Positions 6,651 to 16,058 of a DNA stretch of 64,000 nucleotides are shown in pieces. The stretch is taken from NCBI RefSeq assembly GCF_003285545.1, contig NZ_QLNV01000011.1, positions 1-64,000 of the forward strand, given 5' to 3'. How positions within the stretch are numbered: position 1 is the first letter of the stretch; each line of letters begins with the position of its first letter. A model generated the notes under the pieces. It saw nothing but the letters and a program-made list of their open reading frames with translations, searched no databases and was not told where the DNA came from. The position numbers and the translations under genes are program-made. The DNA is from Sinomicrobium soli (GTDB taxonomy: Bacteria > Bacteroidota > Bacteroidia > Flavobacteriales > Flavobacteriaceae).

Positions 6651-8999
6651 TTGAACAGGGTCTGGCACATCATAAAAAAACATCTGGTAAAAACCGTTAT
6701 GGCAGTACTGGTCCTGACCGGTTACTATTTCTGCCTGCCCGATCCGCTCTTTCACGCTCCCTATTCAACGGTCATAGAAAGCCGGAACGGTGAATTGTTA
6801 GGTGCCCGGATCGCCGCAGACGGCCAGTGGCGGTTTCCCGAGAGCGACAGCATTCCCGGAAAATTCGAACAGTGTGTACTGCATTTCGAAGACGAGTATT
6901 TCTATTACCACCCGGGGATCAACCCGGTTTCCGCAATGCGGGCCCTATGGCAGAATATCCGCTCGGGAAAGGTGGTCAGCGGGGGGAGTACCATCACCCA
7001 GCAGGTCATCCGCCTGTCCAGGAAAGGCAGGAAACGCACCTACCTTGAAAAAGGGATCGAGGCTGTACTGGCCACCCGGCTGGAACTGGGATATTCCAAG
7101 AAAAGCATCCTGAACTTCTATGCTTCCCATGCCCCTTTCGGCAGTAATGTCGTAGGGCTGGACGTAGCTGCCTGGCGGTATTTCGGCGTACAGCCCCAAC
7201 AGCTCTCCTGGGCCGAAAGTGCCACTCTTGCCGTATTGCCCAATGCCCCCGCCCTGATCTATCCCGGAAAGAACCAGGAAGAACTGCTGAAAAAACGCAA
7301 TAGGCTGCTGCACAAATTATTCGAAAAGAGAGTGCTCGGCGAAACCTCATACCGGCTGGCGGTCGCCGAGCCGCTGCCGCAGCAGCCGTTTCCGCTGCCC
7401 CGGCATGCCCCTCACCTGCTGCAGTACGGCGGAAACCGGCGCCCCGGAAGAAAAACACGGACCACCATCGATTACAGCCTGCAGCAACGGGTAAACGATA
7501 TCGTAAAGCAACACTACAACGTACTTAAACAGAACGATATCTACAATGCCGCCGTACTGGTTATGGATGTAAAGACCCGGGAAGTACTGGCCTATACGGG
7601 AAACAGCCCTACCGACAAGGCGCATCAGAAAGATGTAGACATCATACATGCCCCGAGAAGTACCGGCAGTATCATGAAACCTTTGCTCTACGCCGCCATG
7701 CTGGATGCCGGAGAGATACTCCCGCAGACCCTTATCCCGGACATCCCCACACAAATATCGGGGTACACGCCCGAGAACTTCGACCCGAAATACGACGGTG
7801 CGGTAGCTGCAGACCATGCCCTGGTCCGCTCCCTGAACATTCCGTTTGTCAGGATGTTACAGGAATACGGCCTGGAGCGCTTCCGCGACAAACTGGAAAG
7901 TTTCAGGCTCAGGGACGTAAACAAACCTGCCGACTATTACGGGCTTACCCTCATCCTCGGAGGGGCCGAGAGCAACCTGTGGGACCTGTGCAAGACCTAT
8001 GCAGCGCTGGCCGGCACCGTAGATCACTATACCGCGACATCCAGCGAGTACTACAGCCGTGAATTTACCGAACCGGTATGGGCAGAAGACCAGGAAGCCG
8101 ATTTCGGAAAACCGGGTACGGAAAAGACCGTTTTTGATGCCGGAAGCATCTATCTCACCCTCAGGGCCATGCAGGAACTCAACCGCCCCGACGGCAACCA
8201 GGCCTGGCGGTACTTCGAGTCGTCGCGCAGCATTTCATGGAAAACGGGCACCAGTTTCGGCAATCGCGATGCCTGGGCCATCGGGGTCACTCCGGACCAT
8301 GTAGTAGGGGTATGGGTAGGGAATGCAGACGGGGAAGGGCGTCCGGGGCTTACCGGGGCCACATCGGCAGCTCCCCTGATGTTTGACGTATTCGGTGCAT
8401 TGCCCCGGTCATCTTCATTTAAAATACCGTATGACGAACTCGCGCAAACCGAGGTATGCCGCAACAGCGGATACCTGGCCACTCCCATGTGCCCCGCGGT
8501 AAAAAGACAGGTCCCCCGAAGCGGTACCCGGACCGCCCCCTGCCCGTACCACCACCTGGTACACCTGGACAGCAAAAGGCAATTCCGGGTAAACTCTTCC
8601 TGCGAAAACATCACCGATATGGTCACGGAACCCTGGTTCAGCCTGCCGCCGGTCATGGAATTCTATTTCAGGAAAAATCATTCGGATTACAAAACCCTGC
8701 CACCGTTCAGGGCAGACTGCTTTACCGAAGACCGCAACAGCATGGATTTCATATATCCCCCCGAAGGCAAAAACATCATTCTTCCCAAAGATTTCGACGG
8801 AAACACCAATCCGCTGGTCGTAAAAATAGCACACTCCAAACCGGGGACCTCCGTATTCTGGTACCTGGACGAAGAATATATCGGGACCACACAGACATTT
8901 CACGAAATGTCCATCCTCCCCGATGCAGGCAAGCACCTGATCACGGTGATCGACAGGAACGGCATGGAACTCCGGAGATGGATAGAGATAGAAAGGTAA
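6651..8999 (+). CDS. pbpC: Penicillin-binding protein 1C, bifunctional
   Basis: Class A PBP that polymerises glycan strands and cross-links peptides at the inner membrane. The 782-residue protein has an N-terminal membrane anchor (about residues 13-30), then a GT51 glycosyltransferase domain with the catalytic Glu80 in HFEDEYFYYHPG and the GGSTITQQ motif. The transpeptidase domain has Ser340-Ile-Met-Lys343 and Lys531-Thr-Gly, and a C-terminal PBP1C-type domain spans about 690-780. The frame opens with a TTG at 6651; an ATG at 6699 would remove most of the anchor's lead, so the TTG is the better choice. The alpha-2-macroglobulin gene that often accompanies pbpC is not adjacent here. Terminator-like DNA upstream may limit expression. 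Confidence 0.92.
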   Translation: MNRVWHIIKKHLVKTVMAVLVLTGYYFCLPDPLFHAPYSTVIESRNGELLGARIAADGQWRFPESDSIPGKFEQCVLHFEDEYFYYHPGINPVSAMRALWQNIRSGKVVSGGSTITQQVIRLSRKGRKRTYLEKGIEAVLATRLELGYSKKSILNFYASHAPFGSNVVGLDVAAWRYFGVQPQQLSWAESATLAVLPNAPALIYPGKNQEELLKKRNRLLHKLFEKRVLGETSYRLAVAEPLPQQPFPLPRHAPHLLQYGGNRRPGRKTRTTIDYSLQQRVNDIVKQHYNVLKQNDIYNAAVLVMDVKTREVLAYTGNSPTDKAHQKDVDIIHAPRSTGSIMKPLLYAAMLDAGEILPQTLIPDIPTQISGYTPENFDPKYDGAVAADHALVRSLNIPFVRMLQEYGLERFRDKLESFRLRDVNKPADYYGLTLILGGAESNLWDLCKTYAALAGTVDHYTATSSEYYSREFTEPVWAEDQEADFGKPGTEKTVFDAGSIYLTLRAMQELNRPDGNQAWRYFESSRSISWKTGTSFGNRDAWAIGVTPDHVVGVWVGNADGEGRPGLTGATSAAPLMFDVFGALPRSSSFKIPYDELAQTEVCRNSGYLATPMCPAVKRQVPRSGTRTAPCPYHHLVHLDSKRQFRVNSSCENITDMVTEPWFSLPPVMEFYFRKNHSDYKTLPPFRADCFTEDRNSMDFIYPPEGKNIILPKDFDGNTNPLVVKIAHSKPGTSVFWYLDEEYIGTTQTFHEMSILPDAGKHLITVIDRNGMELRRWIEIER

Positions 9000-9091
9000 G
9001 TATAAAAACAACCGTTTGTGTATATCCCGTTCTATATATTATTACCTTTCTTTTACCCCGGCCATATTTAACATTTTATTAACTCCTGTTT

Positions 9092-9111
9092 GGTTCGGTA
9101 AAAACCGAACC
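9092..9111. promoter_or_regulatory. Operator-like palindrome
   Basis: Perfect inverted repeat GGTTCGGT-AAAA-ACCGAACC, lying 5-6 bp before the -7 box of the regulator gene. A dimeric MarR/GbsR repressor bound here would block the promoter, so autoregulation of the regulator and control of the RND operon is the natural inference. Confidence 0.65.
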
Positions 9112-9116
9112 TTGTA

Positions 9117-9124
9117 TATATTTG
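9117..9124 (+). promoter_or_regulatory. Bacteroidota -7 box (TATATTTG)
   Basis: Matches the TAnnTTTG consensus 15-19 bp before the regulator's ATG codons (9140, 9144). A TTG at 9090-9092 lies 24 bp upstream, slightly long for the -33 element. The 20-bp palindrome sits between the two. Confidence 0.6.
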
Positions 9125-9143
9125 CCGGAAATTTAAATCATGG

Positions 9144-9659
9144 ATGGCCATGCAGTGTGAAGAGTTAGAAAATGAGAAATGCAGTCTGATAGAAGAAATG
9201 GGCGTTTTCTTTGAAAGAAACGAAACTTTTTCTCCCCTGTCGGCAAGGATTTTTTCCATGCTGGTATTATCGGGAGAGCGGGGAGTTACCTTTGAAGAGC
9301 TTCTGGAACGGCTGGAGGCCAGCAAGAGTTCTGTATCCACCAACCTGCACCTTCTGCAATCTACCGGTAAGATCACCTATTTCACCAAAACCGGGGATCG
9401 GAAGCGCTATTTCAAAACGGCCCCGGACCAGATGCTTGTACGCCTGGACGAAAAGATAGAACAGTGGAAAAAAGAAAAGCAGTTACTGGAAAAAGTACAG
9501 TCTTACAAGCTGAAATGCGTGCAGTATGATCCGGAAAACGATCCGAACCAGGTAAGCATGCAGTTCAACCAGCACTATATCAGGTTTGCGGATACCATGA
9601 TCAACAATCTGCTCGAATTACGGAAAAATATATCGAATACCTTAAACCAATTTAAATAA
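9144..9659 (+). CDS. GbsR/MarR family transcriptional regulator
   Basis: A 171-residue winged-helix protein. The segment from about residue 25 to 95 (SARIFSMLVLSGERGVTFEELLERLEASKSSVSTNLHLL, here in parts) is a typical GbsR-like HTH, with the recognition helix around SKSSVSTNL. It is followed by a wing (ITYFTKTGDRKRYF) and a helical dimerisation tail. It starts 5' of an RND adaptor-pump-channel set with only 5 bp before the next gene, so it is probably the first gene of that operon and its local repressor. ATGs at 9140 (different frame), 9144 and 9150 are close; 9144 or 9150 gives the family's N-terminus. The inducer is unknown. Confidence 0.88.
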   Translation: MAMQCEELENEKCSLIEEMGVFFERNETFSPLSARIFSMLVLSGERGVTFEELLERLEASKSSVSTNLHLLQSTGKITYFTKTGDRKRYFKTAPDQMLVRLDEKIEQWKKEKQLLEKVQSYKLKCVQYDPENDPNQVSMQFNQHYIRFADTMINNLLELRKNISNTLNQFK

Positions 9660-9664
9660 CAGCA

Positions 9665-10798
9665 ATGAGAACAGGAACTATTTTGAAATATATGGCAGCA
9701 ATAGCAGGAATTGCGCCATTACTTATCAGTTGCAACCAGAAGCAGCAACAGGGACAGCAGGCACAACAGGCCCTGCCTTTTCCTGTGACAAAAATAGAAA
9801 GTAAGGAAGTAACCGCCTACCAGGTTTTCCCTACCAGCATAGAAGGTATTATAAACAGTAATGTCCGCGCGAAAGTGGCGGGATATATCAAGGAAGTGCT
9901 GGTAGATGAAGGAGAAAAGGTAAAAAAGGGCCAACCCCTGTTCAGGCTGGAAACCGAATCGCTCTCCCAGGATGCAGAAGCTGCCAGGGCCAGCATCAAT
10001 GTGGCCCAGGTAGAGGTCGACAAACTGAAGCCCCTGGTTGAAAAGGGGATTGTCGGTGAGGTGCAGCTGGAGACTGCCAAGGCAAACCTGGCCCAGGCCA
10101 AGAGCAACTATAACAGTATCGTGGCCAATATCGGCTATGCTACCGTAAAAAGTCCGGTAGACGGTTATGTAGGGGCCATTCCCTTCCGCCTCGGGACTCT
10201 CGTCAGCCCGAGTGACCAGGTGCCCCTGACCACGGTTTCGGATATCAATGAGGTATACGCCTACTTTTCATTTAACGAGAAAGACTATCTGAATTTCCTC
10301 GAGAACACACCCGGGGAAACCCTGAAAGAAAAAATAGGCAACTTCCCGGAAGTAATCCTGCAACTGGCCAACGGCACCATTTACAGCCACAAGGGTAAGA
10401 TACAGACCGTGACCGGGCAGGTAAACCGGAATACGGGTACGGTAAGCATAAGGGCCATATTCGATAACCCGGAACGCCTGATCACCAACGGTAACAGTGG
10501 TAAGATCATGATCCCTACCACCTATGCCGACCAGCCTGTAATACCCCAGGCGGCCACTTTCGAAAGGCAGGGCCAGGTCATGGCGTTTACGGTAGACGGC
10601 GAGGGAATGATAAACCCGGTGATTATCGAGATCAAAGACGATGTCGACAATCTTTATGTAGTAGGATCGGGCCTGAACATCGGAGACCAGATCGTTACCA
10701 GCGGGGTCGGAAAACTCAAGAGCGGAATGAAAATCGCTCCCCAGGAAGTTTCATACGACAGTGTTACCAAGCCCATAAAAGTATCATTCAGAAACTAA
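9665..10798 (+). CDS. RND efflux periplasmic adaptor (AcrA/MexA type)
   Basis: Membrane fusion protein that couples the RND pump to the outer-membrane channel. The 377 residues begin with a lipoprotein signal (LLISC, Cys23). A Gln-rich spacer follows, then a biotinyl-lipoyl-like half (VRAKVAGYIKEVLVDEGEKVKKGQPLF), a short helical hairpin (Gln/Ala-rich, about 100-140), the second lipoyl half (ATVKSPVDGYVGAI) and beta-barrel and membrane-proximal domains. Length and order match HAE1-type adaptors. It lies 5 bp after the regulator and 21 bp before the pump, so one transcript is expected. Confidence 0.95.
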   Translation: MRTGTILKYMAAIAGIAPLLISCNQKQQQGQQAQQALPFPVTKIESKEVTAYQVFPTSIEGIINSNVRAKVAGYIKEVLVDEGEKVKKGQPLFRLETESLSQDAEAARASINVAQVEVDKLKPLVEKGIVGEVQLETAKANLAQAKSNYNSIVANIGYATVKSPVDGYVGAIPFRLGTLVSPSDQVPLTTVSDINEVYAYFSFNEKDYLNFLENTPGETLKEKIGNFPEVILQLANGTIYSHKGKIQTVTGQVNRNTGTVSIRAIFDNPERLITNGNSGKIMIPTTYADQPVIPQAATFERQGQVMAFTVDGEGMINPVIIEIKDDVDNLYVVGSGLNIGDQIVTSGVGKLKSGMKIAPQEVSYDSVTKPIKVSFRN

Positions 10799-10819
10799 AA
10801 GAAGCCTAAAAATTACGAT

Positions 10820-13800
10820 ATGTTAAAGAGATTTATAGAGCGACCCGTTTTATCTACGGTGATCTCGATCCTGATAGTAATCCTGGGGGTTCTGGGTATT
10901 CTTACCCTTCCCATGGAGCAATACCCCGATATCGCTCCGCCGACGGTCCAGGTACAAGCCACCTACCCCGGGGCGAATGCCGAGACCATTATGGAAAGTG
11001 TGGTAATCCCTATCGAAGAGCAGGTAAACGGTGTGGAAGGGATGACCTATATCACCTCCGAGGCTACCAATTCGGGGAGTGCAACCATTACCGTATATTT
11101 TGACCAGGAAATGGATGCCGACATCGCTGCGGTAAACGTACAGAACAGGGTGGCACGTGCCAACCCGTTACTGCCCCAGGAAGTGGTACAGACGGGGGTT
11201 ATCACACAAAAACAGCAAACCAGTGCCCTGATGTTCATGTCGTTCTACTCCACCAATGAGGAGTACGATGCGACATTCCTTCAAAACTACCTGAGTATCA
11301 ACGTAGTACCTGAATTCAAAAGGGTGACGGGAGTTGGAGATGTCAACGTATTCTCCAGCAACGATTACGCCATGCGTATCTGGCTGAAACCGGACAAGCT
11401 CGCGGCATATGATCTCATCCCTTCCGATGTGGCCGCCGCACTCCGGGAACAAAGTCTCGAGGCCGCTGCCGGATCGCTGGGAGAGAACAACGGAGAAGCC
11501 TTCTCCTATGTCATTAAATACAGCGGACGGTTCAAGACCGAACAGCAATACAACGATATCGTGATCAAGGCCCTGGGCAACGGGGAATACCTGCGTCTTA
11601 AAGACGTAGCCGATATAGAATTGAGCGGACAGATGTATTCCGTGAATTCCAATACCAAGGGATACCCAGCGGTAAACATGGCGATATACCAGACCAAGGG
11701 GTCCAACGCCCAGGAGATCATCGAGACCATTCTGAACAGGCTTGACGAACTGGAAGCAGACTTCCCGGAAGGTATTGAACCCTATATCCCGTATAACACC
11801 AACGACTTTCTCGAAGCTTCCATAGACAAGGTGATCCATACCCTTGTAGAAGCCTTTATCCTGGTGTTTCTCGTGGTATTCATTTTCCTGCAGGATGTGA
11901 GGTCTACCCTGATCCCTGCCATCGCCGTACCGGTAGCCATTATCGGGACCTTCTTTTTCCTCAACATCTTTGGCTACTCCATAAACCTGCTTACGCTGTT
12001 TGCCCTGGTCCTGGCCATCGGTATTGTGGTGGACGATGCCATTGTGGTGGTGGAAGCCGTGCATGCCAAGATCGAGGAAGGCCACGCCAAAAGCGCGATG
12101 GATGCCACCGTAAATGCCATGAGCGAAATCTCGGGGGCCATTATATCCATTACCCTCGTGATGTCTGCGGTGTTCGTACCGGTAACCTTTATACAGGGCC
12201 CTACCGGGGTATTTTATGAACAGTTCGGTATCACGCTGGTCGTTGCCATTCTGATCTCGGCGGTAAACGCCCTTACACTGAGCCCGGCCCTGTGTGCCCT
12301 CTTCCTCAAGACACATACGGAGGAGGAAAAGAAGAACACCACCTTCCTGCAACGTTTTTACAACGCGTTCAACAAAGGTTTCAACGCCACTACCGAGCGT
12401 TACGGAAAATCCCTCGGGTTCCTGTACAAACACAAGTGGATCACCCCGGTGGTCATCATCGCTTCCGTGGCAGGTATCTTATGGGCCAACTCCACCACGC
12501 CTTCAGGGTTTATCCCCAATGAAGACCGCGGGATTATCTTTGTAAATGCCGAGCTGCCCCCGGGATCATCGCTGGACAGGACTACCGAAGTAACAAACCA
12601 GCTGTCTGAAAAGGCAAAAGACATCCCCGGAGTGGAAGGGGTCTCCATGATCAACGGTTTCGGTATGCTTAGCGGCCAGGGTAGCAACAACGCTTTCGGT
12701 TTTATCAAGCTGAAAAACTGGGAAGAACGAACCACAGACGATCTTTCGTCGGATGCCATTACCGGACAGCTTTTCGGGATAGCAGCCACCATACCCGGGG
12801 CCAACATCATTTTCTTTGCCCCTCCCAGTGTTCCCGGTTTCGGTAATTCCGCCGGAGTGGAGATCAACCTGCTCGACCGGTCAGGAGGTGATTTCAGGGA
12901 CCTGGACAGTGCCACCCAGGAATATATCATGGGACTGATGTCTCACCCGGAAATACAATACGGACAGACCGCTTTCAGCACCAGTTATCCCCAGTATGAA
13001 CTGGAGGTAAACGTACCTCTGGCCAAGGATAAGGGAGTGGCGATAAGCGACATATTCTCGACCCTGCAGGGGTATATCGGCGGGATATACACGGCCGACT
13101 TTGCCCGGTTCGGTAAACAATATCGCGTATACATGCAATCCCTTCCGGAAGACAGGGCCAACTCTGAAGCTCTCGACCAGCTCTATGTGCGTACCAGCGA
13201 TGGCATGTCACCTATCACACAGTTTGTCAACCTGAACCGGGTATACGGTCCGCAATCCGTAAAACGTTTTAACCTCTTTAACTCGACGACGATCAACGCC
13301 GCCATGAATCCCGGCTTCAGTACCGGTAACGGTATCGGTATCGCAGAAGCGGAAGCGGCAAAACTGGATTCAAACTATTCCATTGCCTACTCCGGGTTAA
13401 CCAGGGAAGAGGTCAATGCAGGAAATCAGACCGTCCTGATATTCATTCTGAGTATCGTATTCGTATACTTCCTGTTAGCGGCGCAGTACGAGAGTTACCT
13501 GTTACCTTTTTCCGTACTTTTCTCGCTTCCCCTGGGGGTATTCGGGGCCTACTTTACCACCAAGATGGTAGGACTGGAAAACAACATCTATTTCCAGATC
13601 GCACTGATCATGCTGCTCGGGCTGCTGGCCAAGAATGCGATCCTTATCGTGGAATTCGCCCTTCAGAGGCGAAGGCGGGGAGAAACACTGGTAGATGCGG
13701 CCATTCACGGTGCAAAGGCGCGTTTACGCCCTATCCTGATGACCTCTTTTGCCTTTATTCTCGGACTGATGCCGCTGGCGCTGGCCGGAGGGGTTGGTGC

Positions 13801-13963
13801 TGTCGGAAATAACTCCATCGGTACCGGTGCCGCAGGAGGGATGCTTATCGGTACCATACTCGGGGTATTCATTATTCCGATACTCTTCATAGCCTTCCAG
13901 TGGCTGCAGGAGCGCATCAGCAGGAAACCGGTAGTACACGCAGAAGAATCACAAGAAAGCTAA
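10820..13963 (+). CDS. RND efflux pump, HAE1 family (AcrB/MexB type)
   Basis: Proton-driven inner-membrane drug exporter of 1047 residues, the usual length. It opens MLKRFIERPVLSTVISILIV, the first membrane helix. The proton-relay pair Asp405-Asp406 in GIVVDDAIVVVEAV lies in helix 4, and the partner Lys in helix 10 is in LLAKNAILIVEFA. Twelve membrane helices and two large periplasmic loops are apparent. The start is clear from the helix 1 sequence. It sits between the adaptor and the outer-membrane channel (15 bp gap to the latter), forming a complete tripartite efflux set under the GbsR-like regulator. Substrates cannot be read from sequence. Confidence 0.97.
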   Translation: MLKRFIERPVLSTVISILIVILGVLGILTLPMEQYPDIAPPTVQVQATYPGANAETIMESVVIPIEEQVNGVEGMTYITSEATNSGSATITVYFDQEMDADIAAVNVQNRVARANPLLPQEVVQTGVITQKQQTSALMFMSFYSTNEEYDATFLQNYLSINVVPEFKRVTGVGDVNVFSSNDYAMRIWLKPDKLAAYDLIPSDVAAALREQSLEAAAGSLGENNGEAFSYVIKYSGRFKTEQQYNDIVIKALGNGEYLRLKDVADIELSGQMYSVNSNTKGYPAVNMAIYQTKGSNAQEIIETILNRLDELEADFPEGIEPYIPYNTNDFLEASIDKVIHTLVEAFILVFLVVFIFLQDVRSTLIPAIAVPVAIIGTFFFLNIFGYSINLLTLFALVLAIGIVVDDAIVVVEAVHAKIEEGHAKSAMDATVNAMSEISGAIISITLVMSAVFVPVTFIQGPTGVFYEQFGITLVVAILISAVNALTLSPALCALFLKTHTEEEKKNTTFLQRFYNAFNKGFNATTERYGKSLGFLYKHKWITPVVIIASVAGILWANSTTPSGFIPNEDRGIIFVNAELPPGSSLDRTTEVTNQLSEKAKDIPGVEGVSMINGFGMLSGQGSNNAFGFIKLKNWEERTTDDLSSDAITGQLFGIAATIPGANIIFFAPPSVPGFGNSAGVEINLLDRSGGDFRDLDSATQEYIMGLMSHPEIQYGQTAFSTSYPQYELEVNVPLAKDKGVAISDIFSTLQGYIGGIYTADFARFGKQYRVYMQSLPEDRANSEALDQLYVRTSDGMSPITQFVNLNRVYGPQSVKRFNLFNSTTINAAMNPGFSTGNGIGIAEAEAAKLDSNYSIAYSGLTREEVNAGNQTVLIFILSIVFVYFLLAAQYESYLLPFSVLFSLPLGVFGAYFTTKMVGLENNIYFQIALIMLLGLLAKNAILIVEFALQRRRRGETLVDAAIHGAKARLRPILMTSFAFILGLMPLALAGGVGAVGNNSIGTGAAGGMLIGTILGVFIIPILFIAFQWLQERISRKPVVHAEESQES

Positions 13964-13978
13964 AATACCATAGGATAT

Positions 13979-15382
13979 ATGAACCATAAGAGAATTTTCA
14001 AAATAACTGCGATAGCGGGATTTGCATTGCTCGTGCAATCCTGCTTCGTAGCCAAAACCTACGATCGTCCGGAGGTTAAGGAAGCCGAGGGCACCTACCG
14101 TACGGATCAACTGCCCCAGGACAGCCTGACCATGGCCGACGTATCCTGGGAAGAACTGTTTACCGATTCCTATCTCCGCGATTACATAAGACAGGGACTG
14201 GAGAACAATCTCGACATCCGTATTGCCATACAGCAGATCACAGCTGCGGAAGCTTATATGAAACAGGGGAAGGCAGGCTATTTCCCTACCTTAAGCGTAG
14301 GTGCTGATGCCAGCCGGCAGTTTCTGGCGAAAAACAGCCAGTTCGGCTCTTTCTTCAGCGGGCATATAGACCAGTTCCAGCTTACCGGTAACCTTTCATG
14401 GGAGGCCGATATCTGGGGCAAGATACGCAGTAACCGGAGGGCCTTCCTGGCTTCCTACCTGCAAACCGTGGCAGCACACAAGGCTGTAAAAACGGAACTT
14501 ATAGCCTCCATCGCCTCTGCGTATTACCAGTTGCTGTCTCTTGACGAACAACGGAAAATTACCGAAGAGACCATTGCCAACAGGAAAAGCAGCCTGGAAA
14601 CCACCAGGGCGTTGAAAGAGGCCGGAACGGTGACCGAAGTCGGGGTAAAACAGACCGAAGCACAGCTGCATACGGCTGAAGCCCTGCTGGTGGATATCAG
14701 GGCCAATATCAAACTGATGGAAAACACCATAAGCATATTGCTCGGTGAAGCACCGCAGAAAATAGAGAGAAGCACTCTCGACAGCCAGCACATCGATACC
14801 GAACTCCGCACCGGGGTCCCTGCACAGCTGCTGCAGAACCGTCCGGATGTCGTGGCTGCCGAGTACGGACTTGTAAATGCCTTTGAGCTGACCAATGTAG
14901 CGAGGAGTAATTTCTATCCTTCGCTTACCCTGTCAGCTACCGGGGGGTTCCAGAGTACTGATTTTCAGAAATGGTTCGATTCGGGCTCCCTTTTCGCTAC
15001 CCTGACCGCAGGACTGGTGCAACCCATATTTAACAAAAGGCAGATAAGGACACAATACGAAGTCTCTGAAGCACAGCAGGAATCCGCGTTGCTGGAATTC
15101 AGGAAAACCCTGCTGAATGCCAGTAAAGAAGTTTCCGATGCCCTGTATACCTATGAGGCGGAGACCGAAAAGATCGATATCAGGGAAAAAGAGTTCAGTG
15201 CCTACAAACTGGCTACTGAATACTCCGAAGAACTGCTCAACAACGGTATGGTCAACTATCTCGAAGTGCTTACCGCCAAAGAACAGGCCCTCAATTCGGA
15301 ACTGAATTACATCGATTCGAAATACAGGCAGCTCAACGCTGTAATATCGCTGTATAAAGCACTTGGCGGGGGCTGGAAATAG
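13979..15382 (+). CDS. RND efflux outer-membrane lipoprotein, TolC/NodT family
   Basis: Outer-membrane channel of the preceding pump. The 467 residues start with a lipoprotein signal (LLVQSC, Cys22). Two OEP repeats follow: the first contains LSWEADIWGKIRSNRRA (about residue 137), the conserved Trp-Asp/Trp-Gly entry of NodT proteins, and the second contains LLQNRPDVVAAEYGLVNAFE (about 280) and a matching FYPSLTLSATGGF strand. Long heptad-rich helices fit the tunnel domain. It ends the operon; a terminator with a T tract starts 25 bp after the stop. Confidence 0.95.
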   Translation: MNHKRIFKITAIAGFALLVQSCFVAKTYDRPEVKEAEGTYRTDQLPQDSLTMADVSWEELFTDSYLRDYIRQGLENNLDIRIAIQQITAAEAYMKQGKAGYFPTLSVGADASRQFLAKNSQFGSFFSGHIDQFQLTGNLSWEADIWGKIRSNRRAFLASYLQTVAAHKAVKTELIASIASAYYQLLSLDEQRKITEETIANRKSSLETTRALKEAGTVTEVGVKQTEAQLHTAEALLVDIRANIKLMENTISILLGEAPQKIERSTLDSQHIDTELRTGVPAQLLQNRPDVVAAEYGLVNAFELTNVARSNFYPSLTLSATGGFQSTDFQKWFDSGSLFATLTAGLVQPIFNKRQIRTQYEVSEAQQESALLEFRKTLLNASKEVSDALYTYEAETEKIDIREKEFSAYKLATEYSEELLNNGMVNYLEVLTAKEQALNSELNYIDSKYRQLNAVISLYKALGGGWK

Positions 15383-15406
15383 TTCCCGGAAGTTTAAAAA
15401 AGAAGG

Positions 15407-15468
15407 CTGTCTTCCCCTTGTGTGTATCCTTCCGGATCATGCATACAGGGAAGGCAGTTTCTTTTTTT
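15407..15468 (+). terminator. Terminator of the RND operon
   Basis: CTGTCTTCCC (15407-15416) pairs with GGGAAGGCAG (15448-15457), one G-U pair, followed by TTTCTTTTTTT. Confidence 0.75.
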
Positions 15469-15470
15469 GG

Positions 15471-15534
15471 TTATTTGGTTATTGAGTTTACAGGTATCGT
15501 CTGAATAACTTAATAACTCAATAACCTAATAACT
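15471..15534. repeat. Inverted repeat of TTATT/AATAA units
   Basis: GGTTATTGAGTT (15477-15488) is the perfect reverse complement of AACTCAATAACC (15515-15526). Each arm lies in a short tract of similar units. The right arm reaches into the last codons of the convergent CYTH gene. A second locus of the same style is at 36719-36793. Confidence 0.7.
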
Positions 15535-16008
15535 ATCACGCCCCCAGTCCTTATAAGGACAACGGCTCAGCTGTGAATTGTAATACCTCGTATCGCCCGT
15601 TACCTCCTGTCCCAGCCAGGAAGGGGCGCGGTACACTTCGTCCGCATCGCCGAGTTCTATCTCTGCAAGTATCAGTCCGTCATTATCTCCCGAAAATTCA
15701 TCGACCTCTATAACGTGGGGTCCGGAGACCACCTCATACCGTATCTTATCGATAACGCCCTTTTCACATAACGGCAACAGCAGTCCGGCTTCTCCGGGGC
15801 TTATTTCCTTCTCCCATTCGAATCTTTCCAGTCCGCGGGCATCAGACCTTCCCTTAACCGTAATAAAGCCCTTATCTCCTTTGATACGCACCCTTACCGT
15901 GCGTTCCGGATCTGTATTCAGGAACCCCTGTACAATGCGGTACGACAAGCGGGCCTCTTTCCTGTATTCCCGCGACCGTACCAGAAATTTTCGCTCTATT
16001 TCCTTCAT
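15526..16008 (-). CDS. CYTH domain protein (triphosphate tunnel metalloenzyme)
   Basis: A 160-residue protein of the CYTH/TTM superfamily, which binds triphosphate-bearing substrates with divalent metal in a beta tunnel. The N-terminus MKEIERKFLV carries the hallmark E-x-E-x-K (Glu3, Glu5, Lys7). Further charged strand motifs follow in order: RTVRVRIKGDKGFITVKG, EKEI, and GLILAEIEL. Length matches the compact bacterial type, where inorganic triphosphatase activity is common. The gene is divergent from dinB, 50 bp apart. Its final codons lie in an inverted-repeat tract, so the last few residues may be lineage-specific. The true substrate is unknown. Confidence 0.88.
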   Translation of the reverse strand: MKEIERKFLVRSREYRKEARLSYRIVQGFLNTDPERTVRVRIKGDKGFITVKGRSDARGLERFEWEKEISPGEAGLLLPLCEKGVIDKIRYEVVSGPHVIEVDEFSGDNDGLILAEIELGDADEVYRAPSWLGQEVTGDTRYYNSQLSRCPYKDWGRDSY

Positions 16009-16058
16009 GGCAGTATAATTGACATAAGTTTCAGACCTTTGCCAAAGTTAAATCATTT

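Noticed and set aside
11168-12433. 421-codon frame opposite the RND pump
   Set aside because: Opposite strand of acrB-type membrane sequence; Gly/His/Tyr-rich without motifs.
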